This document shows, piece by piece, positions 33,852-42,910 of a stretch of 64,000 bases of DNA. Position 1 is the stretch's first letter. Each line of letters begins with the position of its first letter. Source of the stretch: Bdellovibrio sp. 28-41-41. GTDB taxonomy: Bacteria; Bdellovibrionota; Bdellovibrionia; Bdellovibrionales; Bdellovibrionaceae. A program made the translations under genes and the position numbers. Location: contig NCGL01000040.1 of the NCBI GenBank assembly GCA_002256935.1, positions 1 through 64,000 of the forward strand, given 5' to 3'. The notes below the pieces were generated by a model. That model was not told where the DNA came from. It saw only the letters and a program-made list of their open reading frames with translations, and searched no databases.

Positions 33852-35189
33852 CTATGCGGCGGATTTCTTCATGCTTAGCAGAAGTTTAATTTTCGATCTA
33901 ATTTCGTTGCTCGCTTGCGCCAAATTTTCAAGTGACGGTTTTTCAATATAGTCATTCGCTCCTTGGGCAAGAGCTTTTTGAGCTATAGAAGGATCATCGC
34001 GATTTACTGAAGATAGAATAATAATCGGTGCAGATCGATCTTTGTATTCTTTTAAAAACCCAACACCGTCCAGTTCTGGCATATGCATATCTAGGGTGAT
34101 AGCATCAAATTTTCTTGATTTCAGGATCTCGATCGCTTCACGGCCGTTGTTCGCTTTTGCGGCGACCTTGAATCCTTGCTCTGGAACTAATATTTTGCCG
34201 AGAAGTGCGTGAATAACAGGAGAGTCGTCGATACAAAGCACTTCAATTGGTTTTTCAGGCGCCGGTTTTGGAGTTGGCTTAACCAAATTAATTGGAGCGG
34301 TTTTTCCCGGCTGCGGTTTTTCCTGTACCCGTTTGTGCTGATAGACGGACGGTCCAATAGGCTCTATATTCAATGGTAATCCATTTAACGTTTCGGAAAC
34401 TCCCAGGACCAAGAATCCGTCTTGATCAAGGTGTTTCATAAAGTCTTTGGTTATCTTTTGAATTTGGTCTTGGTTAAAATAAATAAATACATTTCTGCAA
34501 AAAATCAGATCGAATGTCTTATTCTTTAAGAAGGTTTCTGAAGTTAAAAGGTTTACCGTTTCAAAATGGCATTGAGCCAATAAATGATCTTTAGCTTTTG
34601 AAAAGTTTTGGACGTTTCCTGTCCCACGTATCCAATTTCCATCAAGATACATGGCCGGAGACTGTCTTAACTCATCCGTCTTATAAACTCCATTTTTTGC
34701 GGACTTCACGGAAGCTGAATCTACATCTGTTCCCCAAATTTCGAGTTTAATATCTGGCGCCATGTGCATGAGATGAAATCTGAAAAACATCGCAAGAGAA
34801 TAGACTTCCTGTCCTTTGCTGCAGGCCGCGGACCAAACTCTTATAGTTTTGTCTTTTCTTTGTTTAGCTCGCTCAATAAAACGTGAAAGGCCTTTGTTTA
34901 ATAGAAATTCAAAATGATTAAACTCTCTAAAGAAGAACGTATGATGAGTGGTGAGCAATGACAGAAGTGCCTGGCTCTCGGCGTCCAGGTTAGAATTTAG
35001 GTAGTTCAAATATTCACTAAATGAGTCTATTTTTAGCTTTAACATTCTTGAGCGTAGGCGGCTTTCAATCATTGGCCGTTGTTTATCACCAAGTTGAATT
35101 CCCGCAATATTGGACACGACTTCAGCGACTTTTTCTATTACTGAATCGATTAGATTTTTAGGCTCATCTCGTTTTATCAAATGGTTCAT
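33852..35189 (-). CDS. CheR-type methyltransferase fused to a receiver domain
   Basis: 445 residues. Residues 1-285 form a CheR methyltransferase: IRVWSAACSKGQEVYSLAMF (SAM site), FDLIFCRNVFIYF and GFLVLGVSETL. A Pro/Lys-rich linker (about 285-310) leads to a CheB-like receiver (about 311-435) with VLCIDDSPVIHALL, TLDMHMPELDGVGF (phosphoacceptor Asp) and NDYIEKPS. So methylation may be switched by CheA phosphorylation. The operon has a second, plain CheR. ATGA overlap with cheA. Confidence 0.92.
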   Translation of the reverse strand: MNHLIKRDEPKNLIDSVIEKVAEVVSNIAGIQLGDKQRPMIESRLRSRMLKLKIDSFSEYLNYLNSNLDAESQALLSLLTTHHTFFFREFNHFEFLLNKGLSRFIERAKQRKDKTIRVWSAACSKGQEVYSLAMFFRFHLMHMAPDIKLEIWGTDVDSASVKSAKNGVYKTDELRQSPAMYLDGNWIRGTGNVQNFSKAKDHLLAQCHFETVNLLTSETFLKNKTFDLIFCRNVFIYFNQDQIQKITKDFMKHLDQDGFLVLGVSETLNGLPLNIEPIGPSVYQHKRVQEKPQPGKTAPINLVKPTPKPAPEKPIEVLCIDDSPVIHALLGKILVPEQGFKVAAKANNGREAIEILKSRKFDAITLDMHMPELDGVGFLKEYKDRSAPIIILSSVNRDDPSIAQKALAQGANDYIEKPSLENLAQASNEIRSKIKLLLSMKKSAA

Positions 35190-37042
35190 GCAGTAATCCT
35201 TTTTGTGCCAGGCGCATCAGGCGTTGGCGCCGATACTTTTCGCTTAAGAAGGTCTTGGGCTTCCAGAATAAAAGCTGGTTTACCGTCGGCAAGAATAGTG
35301 CTGCCGCTAACTCCTATCATATCTTGAAGTTCAGGTCCTAGTTGTTTAAGAACGATTTGTGATTGGGCAACGATATCATCAACAAGAACCGCAAAGGTTC
35401 TCGTTGAGCCTCTAACCACAATAGCGATCATTTCGGTCACCTTTTTTTGTGTTCGAATTCCGAAAAAGTCACCGAGTTTAAAAAGAGGTAGATTTTCATT
35501 TCTAAGCAAAAGTACGTTTCCTAACGACGATTCTTTCAATATATCTGGCGTCACACTTAAAGTCTCGTGAACTTGGTTGATAGGAATTACAAATCGTTCG
35601 TCCCCATAGAGTATTGTCATTGCATCGACAATAGCTAATGTTAGTGGCAGAATAATCTTAAATGTTGTTCCTTTTCCCACTGTGGATTCGATTTGTACCT
35701 CGCCTCCCAGTTCCTGGATGTTAGTTTTCACAACATCCATTCCAACTCCACGACCAGACACATCAGTGACTAGTTCCTTAGTTGAAAATCCGGGAGCAAA
35801 AATCAAATGTTGAGCTTCTTTGTCTGTCAATTTGTTGTCTTTTGAAATAAGACCTTTTTCAATAGCTTTCTTTTTCAGTTTTTCGGGGTTTAGGCCACCG
35901 CCATCATCGGAGACATCGATTATTAAGCGGCCGCTTTGTTGATAGGCTCTTAAAAGTACGGACCCTTTTGAATCTTTCCCGGTTGTCTTTCGTAGTTCTG
36001 CCGACTCAATTCCATGATCTACGGAATTTCGAATCAAATGCACAAGTGGATCACCGATTCGTTCTAAAATAGATTTATCTATATCTGTATTCTCACCTTC
36101 AATTTTAAAATCGATATCTTTTTTTAGGGCCATTGAAGTATCTCGAACGATTCTTTGCATTTTTTGGAAGACTGGTTTAATTGGCACCATTCGAAGGCCC
36201 ATCGAAGTTTCTTGAATCTCTTTACTAACTTTCGAAAGATGTTGGACAATACGCTTTAAGGCTGGCGAATTGAGAAGCGTTGACTGCTCTTTTAAACCGC
36301 TTTGGAGTATCACCATTTCCCCTACTGCATTGAGTAAATATTCGATTTTCGACAGGGACACTCTTAGTGATTCATCGACTGGTGAATTTGGTGATTTATT
36401 TTTTTCGGGATTTTTTAATTTTCCCGAACCAGCTTCAAGATTCATATCTTTTGCATCAACCGCAATCTCTGGTTCTTTGAAACCCAGCTTTGCGGAATCG
36501 TTTTCTGTTGCTGCTAAATCCATCGATTCAAATTCATGTAATTTTTCTGGAACCACCGTTGACTCCAAAACTTCAACGCTATCTCCAGCTTCAGGAGTAG
36601 TGGTATCTAACAGGACTTTTGGCTCATTTGAGAAAATTGAGTCTTGTTTGCTAAAAGTCTCGGCGGTGAAATTTTGCATTTCCGATAATAGACCTGATGA
36701 GTCAAGTTTTGCATCTAGGTCTTGTGTTAAGGCATCGATCAGTTCACCCACGTGGTCGTTAGCTCTAAGTAAAAGATTAATAGCATTAGGTGTAGCCGAA
36801 AACTCCTTGTTTTTTATTTTTAGGATAAATGATTCAAATTCATGAGTAAATTCGCCGAACTCAATAAATCCGACTGCCTTTGAAGAACCCTTTAAGTTGT
36901 GGGCAAGTCGAAAGATTTTGTTTAAATTGTTTTCGTCGTTTGGATCTGCTTCAAGTGCGAGAAAGCACTGCTCAACATCCGAGGCCGCTTGCTTTGCCTC
37001 GTCTAGAAATCCAACTTTCAGTTCTCTTTCAAAGTCGTCCAC
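35186..37042 (-). CDS. cheA: Chemotaxis histidine kinase CheA
   Basis: 618 residues. Hpt domain (about 1-110) with the phosphorylated His in RLAHNLKGSSKAVGF. Residues about 115-220 are an acidic, low-complexity linker in place of a recognisable P2 CheY-binding domain. P3 dimerisation follows (about 222-285), then the kinase domain with NSVDHGIES, DVSDDGGGLNPEKL and GFSTKELVTDVSGRGVGMDVV, then the CheW-like domain (about 475-610). Lack of P2 is known in some families. First gene of the chemotaxis operon. GTTAC/TGTGG upstream is a poor ribosome binding site. Confidence 0.95.
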   Translation of the reverse strand: MDDFERELKVGFLDEAKQAASDVEQCFLALEADPNDENNLNKIFRLAHNLKGSSKAVGFIEFGEFTHEFESFILKIKNKEFSATPNAINLLLRANDHVGELIDALTQDLDAKLDSSGLLSEMQNFTAETFSKQDSIFSNEPKVLLDTTTPEAGDSVEVLESTVVPEKLHEFESMDLAATENDSAKLGFKEPEIAVDAKDMNLEAGSGKLKNPEKNKSPNSPVDESLRVSLSKIEYLLNAVGEMVILQSGLKEQSTLLNSPALKRIVQHLSKVSKEIQETSMGLRMVPIKPVFQKMQRIVRDTSMALKKDIDFKIEGENTDIDKSILERIGDPLVHLIRNSVDHGIESAELRKTTGKDSKGSVLLRAYQQSGRLIIDVSDDGGGLNPEKLKKKAIEKGLISKDNKLTDKEAQHLIFAPGFSTKELVTDVSGRGVGMDVVKTNIQELGGEVQIESTVGKGTTFKIILPLTLAIVDAMTILYGDERFVIPINQVHETLSVTPDILKESSLGNVLLLRNENLPLFKLGDFFGIRTQKKVTEMIAIVVRGSTRTFAVLVDDIVAQSQIVLKQLGPELQDMIGVSGSTILADGKPAFILEAQDLLKRKVSAPTPDAPGTKRITA

Positions 37043-37401
37043 AGTAACTCACTTTTTAATATAATCATCGAAACAGTCTAAACCGACCGCCTGTATCTGG
37101 ATCGGAATTTGTCTTGGCGACTCAAGTATTGAAATGAGAAAATCTTAAATAAAACTATAGTTCTGGACTAAAGTTTTACAACGCTTACATGGCTAAAAAT
37201 CCAGACTTTTACTTTCCGTTCGTTTTATAAAATACGCGTTTAATATTTCTTTCAATTCAAAAGCTAACTCGCAAATACTTTTCATACGAAGGGCCGGGTA
37301 GATGCTTTTTCTTTTTCCTTAAGGAAAACAACTATAGTTAGAAAAGTTATTGCCGAGGCGTCCTTGTTCGGATAAAAATTTCCGATACTAAGGACGGAAA
37401 A
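37043..37401. promoter_or_regulatory. Divergent intergenic region with three palindromes
   Basis: Separates cheA (minus) from the YecM-DUF4269 gene (plus). It holds two copies of the perfect 10-base palindrome AACTATAGTT (37153-37162 and 37330-37339) and a perfect 16-base palindrome TTTTCCTTAAGGAAAA (37313-37328). No gene longer than 30 codons convinces me. The palindromes are candidate operators; the 16-base one could form a stem in RNA. Confidence 0.45.
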
Positions 37402-38436
37402 TTGAAATCGCCAGCCATTTCAGAAAATGAATTTCAGATTTTAGCAGAAACATTTCTAAATAAAGTATTTAATAGGATAAAATCAAAAGAATTTGTGATC
37501 GAACCACATTGGGATATAGATCATCTTTGTTTTCGTGTGGAGACCGATGGCGAATACGAGGCTTATCGTGACACGTTATCCGGGCTGGGTGATCTGCTCA
37601 CCGAGATGAAAGTGAACGGTCGTCCTATAGCAACGTTTGAACTGCATACGCCAATTCACTATAAAACTTGGTTGATCAAACTGATTGAATTGCCGGCGCC
37701 TAAAAAAGGAAAAGTAGTTAAAACTGGATTTGAACATCTAGAGATGGTTGTAGATATATCTTTAGAGGATTTATCTAAACGTTACACTGATTTAGATTGG
37801 GATAAGTCGGGGTTAGAGAAAACGTTTAATCCGGAATTAGAGTTGGAGTTAGGTGACTTTGCGATCAAGTTTCACAATCTGTCTCTAAAATCAGTTATCA
37901 ATTTTGAGAATCGTCCTAAAATGGCGATCTTAGTTTCAGAACTTAATCTGCTAGAGATTTTTAAAGATCACCAGCCGTTCATCGCGGGAACTGTACCCCT
38001 AGCGGTGGACCTGCCATCTGCCGATTTAGATTTGCTAGTGAGTTTTACCGATGTCGCCGAATTTAAAGACATGTGCCAACAAACCTTTACCATGCTCCCT
38101 GAGTTTGAAATTTCACAAAGTGAAATTAGCAAAATACAGTACTGCCTGTGCCGATTCGACTATCGCGGAATTCCCGTCGAAATATTTTGCTCTTTGCTGT
38201 CGACGTTTAAACAAAACGGATACTTACATTTTAATAGTGAAGAGAAAATTTTAAAATACGCACCTGCTACGTGGACTCAGCAGATTTTGGATTTAAAAGG
38301 GAAGGGTTTAAAAACAGAGCCGGCATTTGCGCATCTACTACAAAGCGGTGAAGTAGATGCCTATCAATATATTTTAGATTTACAAAGAAAACCTATTCAA
38401 GAACTTCGTAGCATCCTTAGATCTAGTTTGAACTAA
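37402..38436 (+). CDS. YecM-DUF4269 fusion protein
   Basis: 344 residues from a TTG at 37402 with AAGGA upstream. Residues 1-190 match YecM, a VOC-fold protein (HWDIDHLCFRVET, VNGRPIATFEL, LIELPAPKKGK, GFEHLEMVV); the His and Glu positions suggest a metal site. Residues about 195-344 match DUF4269, a putative nucleotidyltransferase-like domain (LPSADLDLLVSF with the DxD pair, and GLKTEPAFAHLL at the end). Both are normally separate proteins of unknown function. The fusion is continuous, with no stop or frameshift. Confidence 0.8.
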   Translation: MKSPAISENEFQILAETFLNKVFNRIKSKEFVIEPHWDIDHLCFRVETDGEYEAYRDTLSGLGDLLTEMKVNGRPIATFELHTPIHYKTWLIKLIELPAPKKGKVVKTGFEHLEMVVDISLEDLSKRYTDLDWDKSGLEKTFNPELELELGDFAIKFHNLSLKSVINFENRPKMAILVSELNLLEIFKDHQPFIAGTVPLAVDLPSADLDLLVSFTDVAEFKDMCQQTFTMLPEFEISQSEISKIQYCLCRFDYRGIPVEIFCSLLSTFKQNGYLHFNSEEKILKYAPATWTQQILDLKGKGLKTEPAFAHLLQSGEVDAYQYILDLQRKPIQELRSILRSSLN

Positions 38437-38438
38437 AT

Positions 38439-39554
38439 CTAAGCCGTCGCCAGTTGCGTGTACATTTGCCATTCTTTAAGGGCAAATTTAAATTCTGCTT
38501 TTGCGTTTTTGATGTTTAGTTTCATCTCGGCAATTTGAATTTGGAGTTCGTTCCAACGTTCTTGAGAAGAATTCTTCCAATCACGTTTTATGATCGCATA
38601 CTCTTCTTTGAATTTCTTAATTTTAATCTGAGTTTCTAGAATTTTAAGTTTCAAATCTTCTAATTTTTCTGCCGACACGCCTTTGGCTTCTAGCCATTTC
38701 GCCTCTGAATTTAGTTTAGCTTTCAAAATTTCTTGAGCCGGAATCGTTTTTAATTTTTTCGCCATACCGAAGAGGTTCATAAGTTGGATCATCCATTTAG
38801 TCGGATCCCAGTGATACCACTTAATCCCGTTACGATAGTCTAACTGAAATTGGTGATGAAAATTATGATAGCCTTCACCATGAGTTAATACAGCCACGAT
38901 AAAGCTGTCACGAGCTGAAATTTCCTTTGAATACGTTTGCTCACCTAGAGTGTGACAAAGCGAGTTTACAAAAAATGTACTTTGCTGCGTTAGGAATATA
39001 CGTAGTGATCCAAAAATAATCAGGCCTCCGAGAGGCGCACCAAAAAACAAGCCAATTAAAATGGGAAAAACAAATCCAGCACCGATACTCCACAACAAGT
39101 AATGTTTGTTTTGATGCTGAAGTAGGCGATCTTTTTCTAAATCAGGAGCCTTGATATCTAGATCTACTGAATCTTTGTAAAATAGCCAGCCCATGTGAGC
39201 ATACCAAAAGCCTTTTTTAATAGAGTAAGGATCTTTTGTTGTATCAATGTGGCTGTGGTGACGACGATGATCAGACGCCCATTTTAGTGCCGGTCCTTGG
39301 AACGCTGACGATCCAAAAAACAGTAACCAAAATTTCATGAACGTATTTGTTTCATAACTTCTGTGAGCAAACAGGCGATGATATCCAGCCGTTATGCTTA
39401 AATTAGTAAGCGCCGCGAATACTAAAAACACGACCCACATGGCTACTGTCGTATCGAAGAAATAAAGATAGATAAAAAATAACGTCAGACCAACAATAGG
39501 GTTTAACGTTAGGAACAAGGCCACCGGCCAATCGATTTGCTTTTTAATTTTCAT
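38439..39554 (-). CDS. Acyl-CoA delta-9-type fatty acid desaturase with C-terminal coiled coil
   Basis: 371 residues. The three histidine boxes that bind the di-iron centre are present: HRLFAH, HRRHH and HNFHH. Four membrane segments (about 13-30, 37-55, 155-172, 176-195) fit an integral desaturase introducing a double bond into acyl chains. After about residue 265 an extra 100-residue Lys/Glu-rich helix with heptad character follows, which common bacterial desaturases lack. Lies 27 bases downstream of mtnP, so possibly the last gene of that operon. Confidence 0.9.
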   Translation of the reverse strand: MKIKKQIDWPVALFLTLNPIVGLTLFFIYLYFFDTTVAMWVVFLVFAALTNLSITAGYHRLFAHRSYETNTFMKFWLLFFGSSAFQGPALKWASDHRRHHSHIDTTKDPYSIKKGFWYAHMGWLFYKDSVDLDIKAPDLEKDRLLQHQNKHYLLWSIGAGFVFPILIGLFFGAPLGGLIIFGSLRIFLTQQSTFFVNSLCHTLGEQTYSKEISARDSFIVAVLTHGEGYHNFHHQFQLDYRNGIKWYHWDPTKWMIQLMNLFGMAKKLKTIPAQEILKAKLNSEAKWLEAKGVSAEKLEDLKLKILETQIKIKKFKEEYAIIKRDWKNSSQERWNELQIQIAEMKLNIKNAKAEFKFALKEWQMYTQLATA

Positions 39555-39581
39555 ATGTACCGACAGTGTGCCATTAAATGG

Positions 39582-40430
39582 TTAGTCCATCAATAACTTA
39601 AGCCATTCGATCTTACTTTTAGGCACTTGTTCTAGAGGCATAAACAAGCCAGTTTTCAGACCGCCATCAGCTGCCTTTGTGCCCTGCCACAAATCGCTTT
39701 TGAGCTGAACCAATTCTTTTAGAAGTTTAAAAGCTTTTAAATTATTGCTTTTCATTACCTTGATAACTTCCGCAACCGTTACGTGCGGAATGGAATCATC
39801 CCAGCAATCGTAATCTGTAACCCAACAACAAGGTAGATAGGCTAGTCCAGCTTCTCGTGCTAATGCAAACTCAGGAAAATGGGTCATACCGATAATATCC
39901 GCACCTGCGCCAATGTATGATTTTGATTCTGCTTGAGTGGAAAAATAGGGCCCTTCGATACAAATATAAGTGCCTTTATAATGCGTTTGAAAATCAAATT
40001 TAGTAGCTATCGTCTTTAGCTTTTGCTCCATAATATCACAGATGGGTTTGGCTAGCGAAACATGGCCGACAATGCCTTCGCCAAGGAAGGTGTGTTTGCG
40101 AAATCCCTTAGTTCTATCAATATATTGGCTAGTGATGACCATATCACCAGGTTTAAATTCTTTTTTTAAACTGCCCACTGCGGAAAATGAAACTATGGCT
40201 TTAGCACCATGTTTTTTTAAAGCAAAAATATTAGCGCGAAAGTTGACCTCTGAAGGAAGATGTTCGTGGTGTTTACCGTGTCTAGAAATAAATAGACATT
40301 CTTGACCAGCAATTCTAACTTTTTTAAATCCGGTCGCGCAGTCTCCGAACGGTGTCGATCGATCTAGTTCCGCTACGAATTCAAATTCTTCAAAATTTTC
40401 AAAACCGGAACCACCAATAATTGCTAACAT
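39582..40430 (-). CDS. mtnP: 5'-methylthioadenosine / nucleoside phosphorylase
   Basis: 282 residues of the MTAP family, which splits methylthioadenosine (and often 5'-deoxyadenosine) with phosphate. LAIIGGSGF is the phosphate-binding start; ISRHGKHHEHLPSEVNFRANI and CIEGPYFSTQAESKSY are diagnostic, and IIGMTHFPEFALAREAGL follows. CWVTDYDCWDD fits the base site of MTAP. Overlaps mtnA by 7 bases. The product is the substrate of MtnA. Confidence 0.93.
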   Translation of the reverse strand: MLAIIGGSGFENFEEFEFVAELDRSTPFGDCATGFKKVRIAGQECLFISRHGKHHEHLPSEVNFRANIFALKKHGAKAIVSFSAVGSLKKEFKPGDMVITSQYIDRTKGFRKHTFLGEGIVGHVSLAKPICDIMEQKLKTIATKFDFQTHYKGTYICIEGPYFSTQAESKSYIGAGADIIGMTHFPEFALAREAGLAYLPCCWVTDYDCWDDSIPHVTVAEVIKVMKSNNLKAFKLLKELVQLKSDLWQGTKAADGGLKTGLFMPLEQVPKSKIEWLKLLMD

Positions 40431-41425
40431 AAATCTCCCAGATTTTTGTGAGTGATAATTTTATGATCTAAAACCCAAGCTGTGACAAATTCGCTAGGTG
40501 TAACGTCAAACGACGGGTTGTAAACTTTTGTCCCTTCGGGAGCCCAAGAGACCGATTCCTTCGATGAGTGAAATCCAGTGACCTCACTAGAAATACGCTC
40601 CTCGATAGGAATCGCTTCTCCGTTTGGACATTTAGGATCTACCGTCGTACGCGGACCAACTACGTAGAAAGGAATTTTGTGAAGATGACAGAGAGCCGCG
40701 ACAGAATAGGTTCCAATTTTATTTGCGAAATCACCGTTTTTAGCGATGCGATCACAACCTACAAATGTTTTAGAGACTTTTCCTTGCTTCATTAAAAATG
40801 CGGCCATGGAATCAGTAATTAAAGTGAATGGAATTCTTTCTTTGGCTAGTTCCCAGGCCGTTAGACGTGCACCCTGAAGAAGCGGACGCGTTTCATCCAC
40901 GTAAACATGGATCTTTTTTCCTTGCTGATACGCTTTTTTAATCGCACCCAGTGCCGTTCCTGAGCCTACGGTTGCCAGAGATCCCGTATTACAATGTGTT
41001 AAAATATTGTCGCCGTCTTTGATCAGCTCCGCACCCAGAGTCGACATACCATCACATAAAGTTTGATCTTCATCAAAAATACGAATGGCTTCAGCTATTA
41101 GATCAGTCGTCGAGGAGAAATGTTTTAAAAGTTGATCGACGTTATTCATCAAGTTCACGGCTGTTGGGCGCGCGGCTTTCAGAGCTTGCGCATCTTTTTC
41201 AAGAGATTTTAAATCCTGTCCACGTAAAGCTTGGTGCGCTAAATATAAACAAGCACTGACACCGATAAGCGGAGCGCCTCGCACGCGAAGCGATTTAATC
41301 GCCTCAACCATCTGATCCAAGTTTTCGATTTTGATCCAAACTTCTTTTTTTGGCAGCAGAGTTTGATCTAACAATAGAAATTCAGCCGGTGACCATTTCA
41401 ATGACAAGGTTGATAGGGTTTTCAT
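40424..41425 (-). CDS. mtnA: Methylthioribose-1-phosphate isomerase
   Basis: 333 residues of the MtnA/eIF2B-like family. Converts methylthioribose 1-phosphate (or 5-deoxyribose 1-phosphate) to the ribulose form. SLRVRGAPLIGVSACLYLA is the N-terminal phosphate site, ILTHCNTGSLATVGSGTALG contains the catalytic Cys, and VGCDRIAKNGDFANKIGTYS holds the catalytic Asp. Overlaps mtnP (7 bases) and the aldolase gene (4 bases). Confidence 0.94.
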   Translation of the reverse strand: MKTLSTLSLKWSPAEFLLLDQTLLPKKEVWIKIENLDQMVEAIKSLRVRGAPLIGVSACLYLAHQALRGQDLKSLEKDAQALKAARPTAVNLMNNVDQLLKHFSSTTDLIAEAIRIFDEDQTLCDGMSTLGAELIKDGDNILTHCNTGSLATVGSGTALGAIKKAYQQGKKIHVYVDETRPLLQGARLTAWELAKERIPFTLITDSMAAFLMKQGKVSKTFVGCDRIAKNGDFANKIGTYSVAALCHLHKIPFYVVGPRTTVDPKCPNGEAIPIEERISSEVTGFHSSKESVSWAPEGTKVYNPSFDVTPSEFVTAWVLDHKIITHKNLGDLC

Positions 41426-42078
41426 AGATTGTAGTTACCTATTTGCGTACGCAGTTCAAAGAGTTCTTTGATTTCATCAGCAGGAAGTTCTTCTAGATTC
41501 ATTTTGGAATTTTTTAACTCAATCGCCAGTTTTAAAATATAAGAGATATGTTCAACACGCTCAATACCGCGGTAGGCTTCATCTAGAGTTTCACCCCAGG
41601 CGACAGCACCATGTTTTTGCATAATCAAAACTTTATGATCTGGCAGAAACGGCGAAAGATTATCACCCATTTCATCACTGCCCGGTCGGGCGTAAGGAAC
41701 TATCGGAATTTTACCGGTCGCAAGAATCACTTCAGGTAAACTTTTGTAAGGAAGTTCCTTCAAATCACCAAAAGCGAGTGACCAAGCAATAGCATGCGGC
41801 GGATGAGCGTGAACCACGGCTTTGGCTGTCGGACAATTTCTGTAAATAGCTAAGTGCAGTTTGCGTTCGCTAGATGGCGTACCCGAAATAATTTTATTAT
41901 CTTGGGTAATTTGCGCTAGTTCCTGGTTATTCATGAAAGCTTTAGTTTGTCCCGTTGGTGTGATCCAAATAGTTTGATCGTTCTCCTTTACACTGACATT
42001 GCCGTCGGCCGCCGCCAGGAGGTTGCGATCATGTAGGCGCTGACAAACTTCGATGATTTTATTCTTAATATTTTCCAT
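41422..42078 (-). CDS. Class II aldolase/adducin family protein (Ald2- or MtnB-like)
   Basis: 218 residues. DGNVSVKENDQTIWITPTG, VVHAHPPHAIAWSLA (zinc His pair), PGSDEMGDNLSPFL and MQKHGAVAWGETLDEAYRGIE (third zinc His) define the family. Coupling to mtnA and mtnP makes the substrate almost certainly the MtnA product. It may split a 5-deoxyribulose phosphate into DHAP and an aldehyde (DHAP shunt) or dehydrate methylthioribulose phosphate (MtnB). Sequence alone does not decide; absence of mtnC and mtnD nearby favours the former. Confidence 0.82.
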   Translation of the reverse strand: MENIKNKIIEVCQRLHDRNLLAAADGNVSVKENDQTIWITPTGQTKAFMNNQELAQITQDNKIISGTPSSERKLHLAIYRNCPTAKAVVHAHPPHAIAWSLAFGDLKELPYKSLPEVILATGKIPIVPYARPGSDEMGDNLSPFLPDHKVLIMQKHGAVAWGETLDEAYRGIERVEHISYILKLAIELKNSKMNLEELPADEIKELFELRTQIGNYNL

Positions 42079-42104
42079 GGAGACCCTGTAGTAGTCGATC
42101 CTAC

Positions 42105-42905
42105 CTAAAAGTCAATTTTTTTGGCTTTTTTCTCAAGCGTTTTGGTGTGTTCTAGCGATTTTAGAATATGCCCGAAAGACTCCAAATGCTGTAGCTTTGG
42201 TTTCCAAAACAAATTCACTCGATTTTGGTTAGCTTCGGTGATTTCTCGTTCACGCAAAGGCTCTGGGATCTCTTGTAATAGCTGAGATAGGCGCTTTTGA
42301 TTGTTCAGCTCATATGGATACTTAGTTTCGATCATTTTAAAGATTTTCTTTGAATCAATCATGTTGGCTTTCATTTCCATGAACAACGCGATCGATTTTT
42401 CTGAATCGACAATGCGTTCTTTAAGGTGGCGAATCTCGTGATTCACTAATTCTAACTGACGATGAAGGTACTTTTTTTCATCCATCAAAAATTCGACATC
42501 GAGTGAATTAGATTTTGTGAAATGTTTAGAATCTTGATTCAGTAAATCGATAATGCGCGATTTATAGTTCACAATGAACTGATAAACAAAAAAGAATTCA
42601 GAATATGAATCATTTAAGGGAAGGGCGACTAAATCATTTAATGTCTGGATGAGTCCGGCTCGGGTCAGCTTATAGCGGGGCGGGTTTTTACGCCCCATCT
42701 TTTTTGCTAATCCGAGCCGGACCATATTCTGTAGGCTTCGCATTACTTGTGTATTGTGAAGGGGGAAGGGCTCGCTATTTATCTTCACAAACACCCAATT
42801 CGAAAACAAATCCATATAGAACCGTACTTCTCGCTGCCGGAAGCCATCTAGCATCGAGCTAGAGTGAGCGGCCAAGACGGAAGCATAAAAGTACTTTGAG
42901 TTCAT
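42105..42905 (-). CDS. Winged-helix-like N-terminus plus coiled coil, possible regulator
   Basis: 266 residues. Residues 1-100 look like a winged helix domain: a helix, then NTQVMRSLQNMVRLGLAKKM as recognition-helix-like segment, then a basic GRKNPPRYKLTRAGL wing. Residues about 120-200 are a long charged helix likely to dimerise, followed by a basic tail. Family not recognised. First gene of the aldolase-mtnA-mtnP unit (27-base gap), facing a promoter region with two TTACA-N-TGTAA palindromes, which fits an autoregulator; that is inference. Confidence 0.6.
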   Translation of the reverse strand: MNSKYFYASVLAAHSSSMLDGFRQREVRFYMDLFSNWVFVKINSEPFPLHNTQVMRSLQNMVRLGLAKKMGRKNPPRYKLTRAGLIQTLNDLVALPLNDSYSEFFFVYQFIVNYKSRIIDLLNQDSKHFTKSNSLDVEFLMDEKKYLHRQLELVNHEIRHLKERIVDSEKSIALFMEMKANMIDSKKIFKMIETKYPYELNNQKRLSQLLQEIPEPLREREITEANQNRVNLFWKPKLQHLESFGHILKSLEHTKTLEKKAKKIDF

Positions 42906-42910
42906 ATATA

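Noticed and set aside
36270-36845. 191-residue plus-strand frame inside cheA
   Set aside because: Antisense to the cheA Hpt and linker region; Ser/Phe-rich composition is a mirror of the acidic linker.
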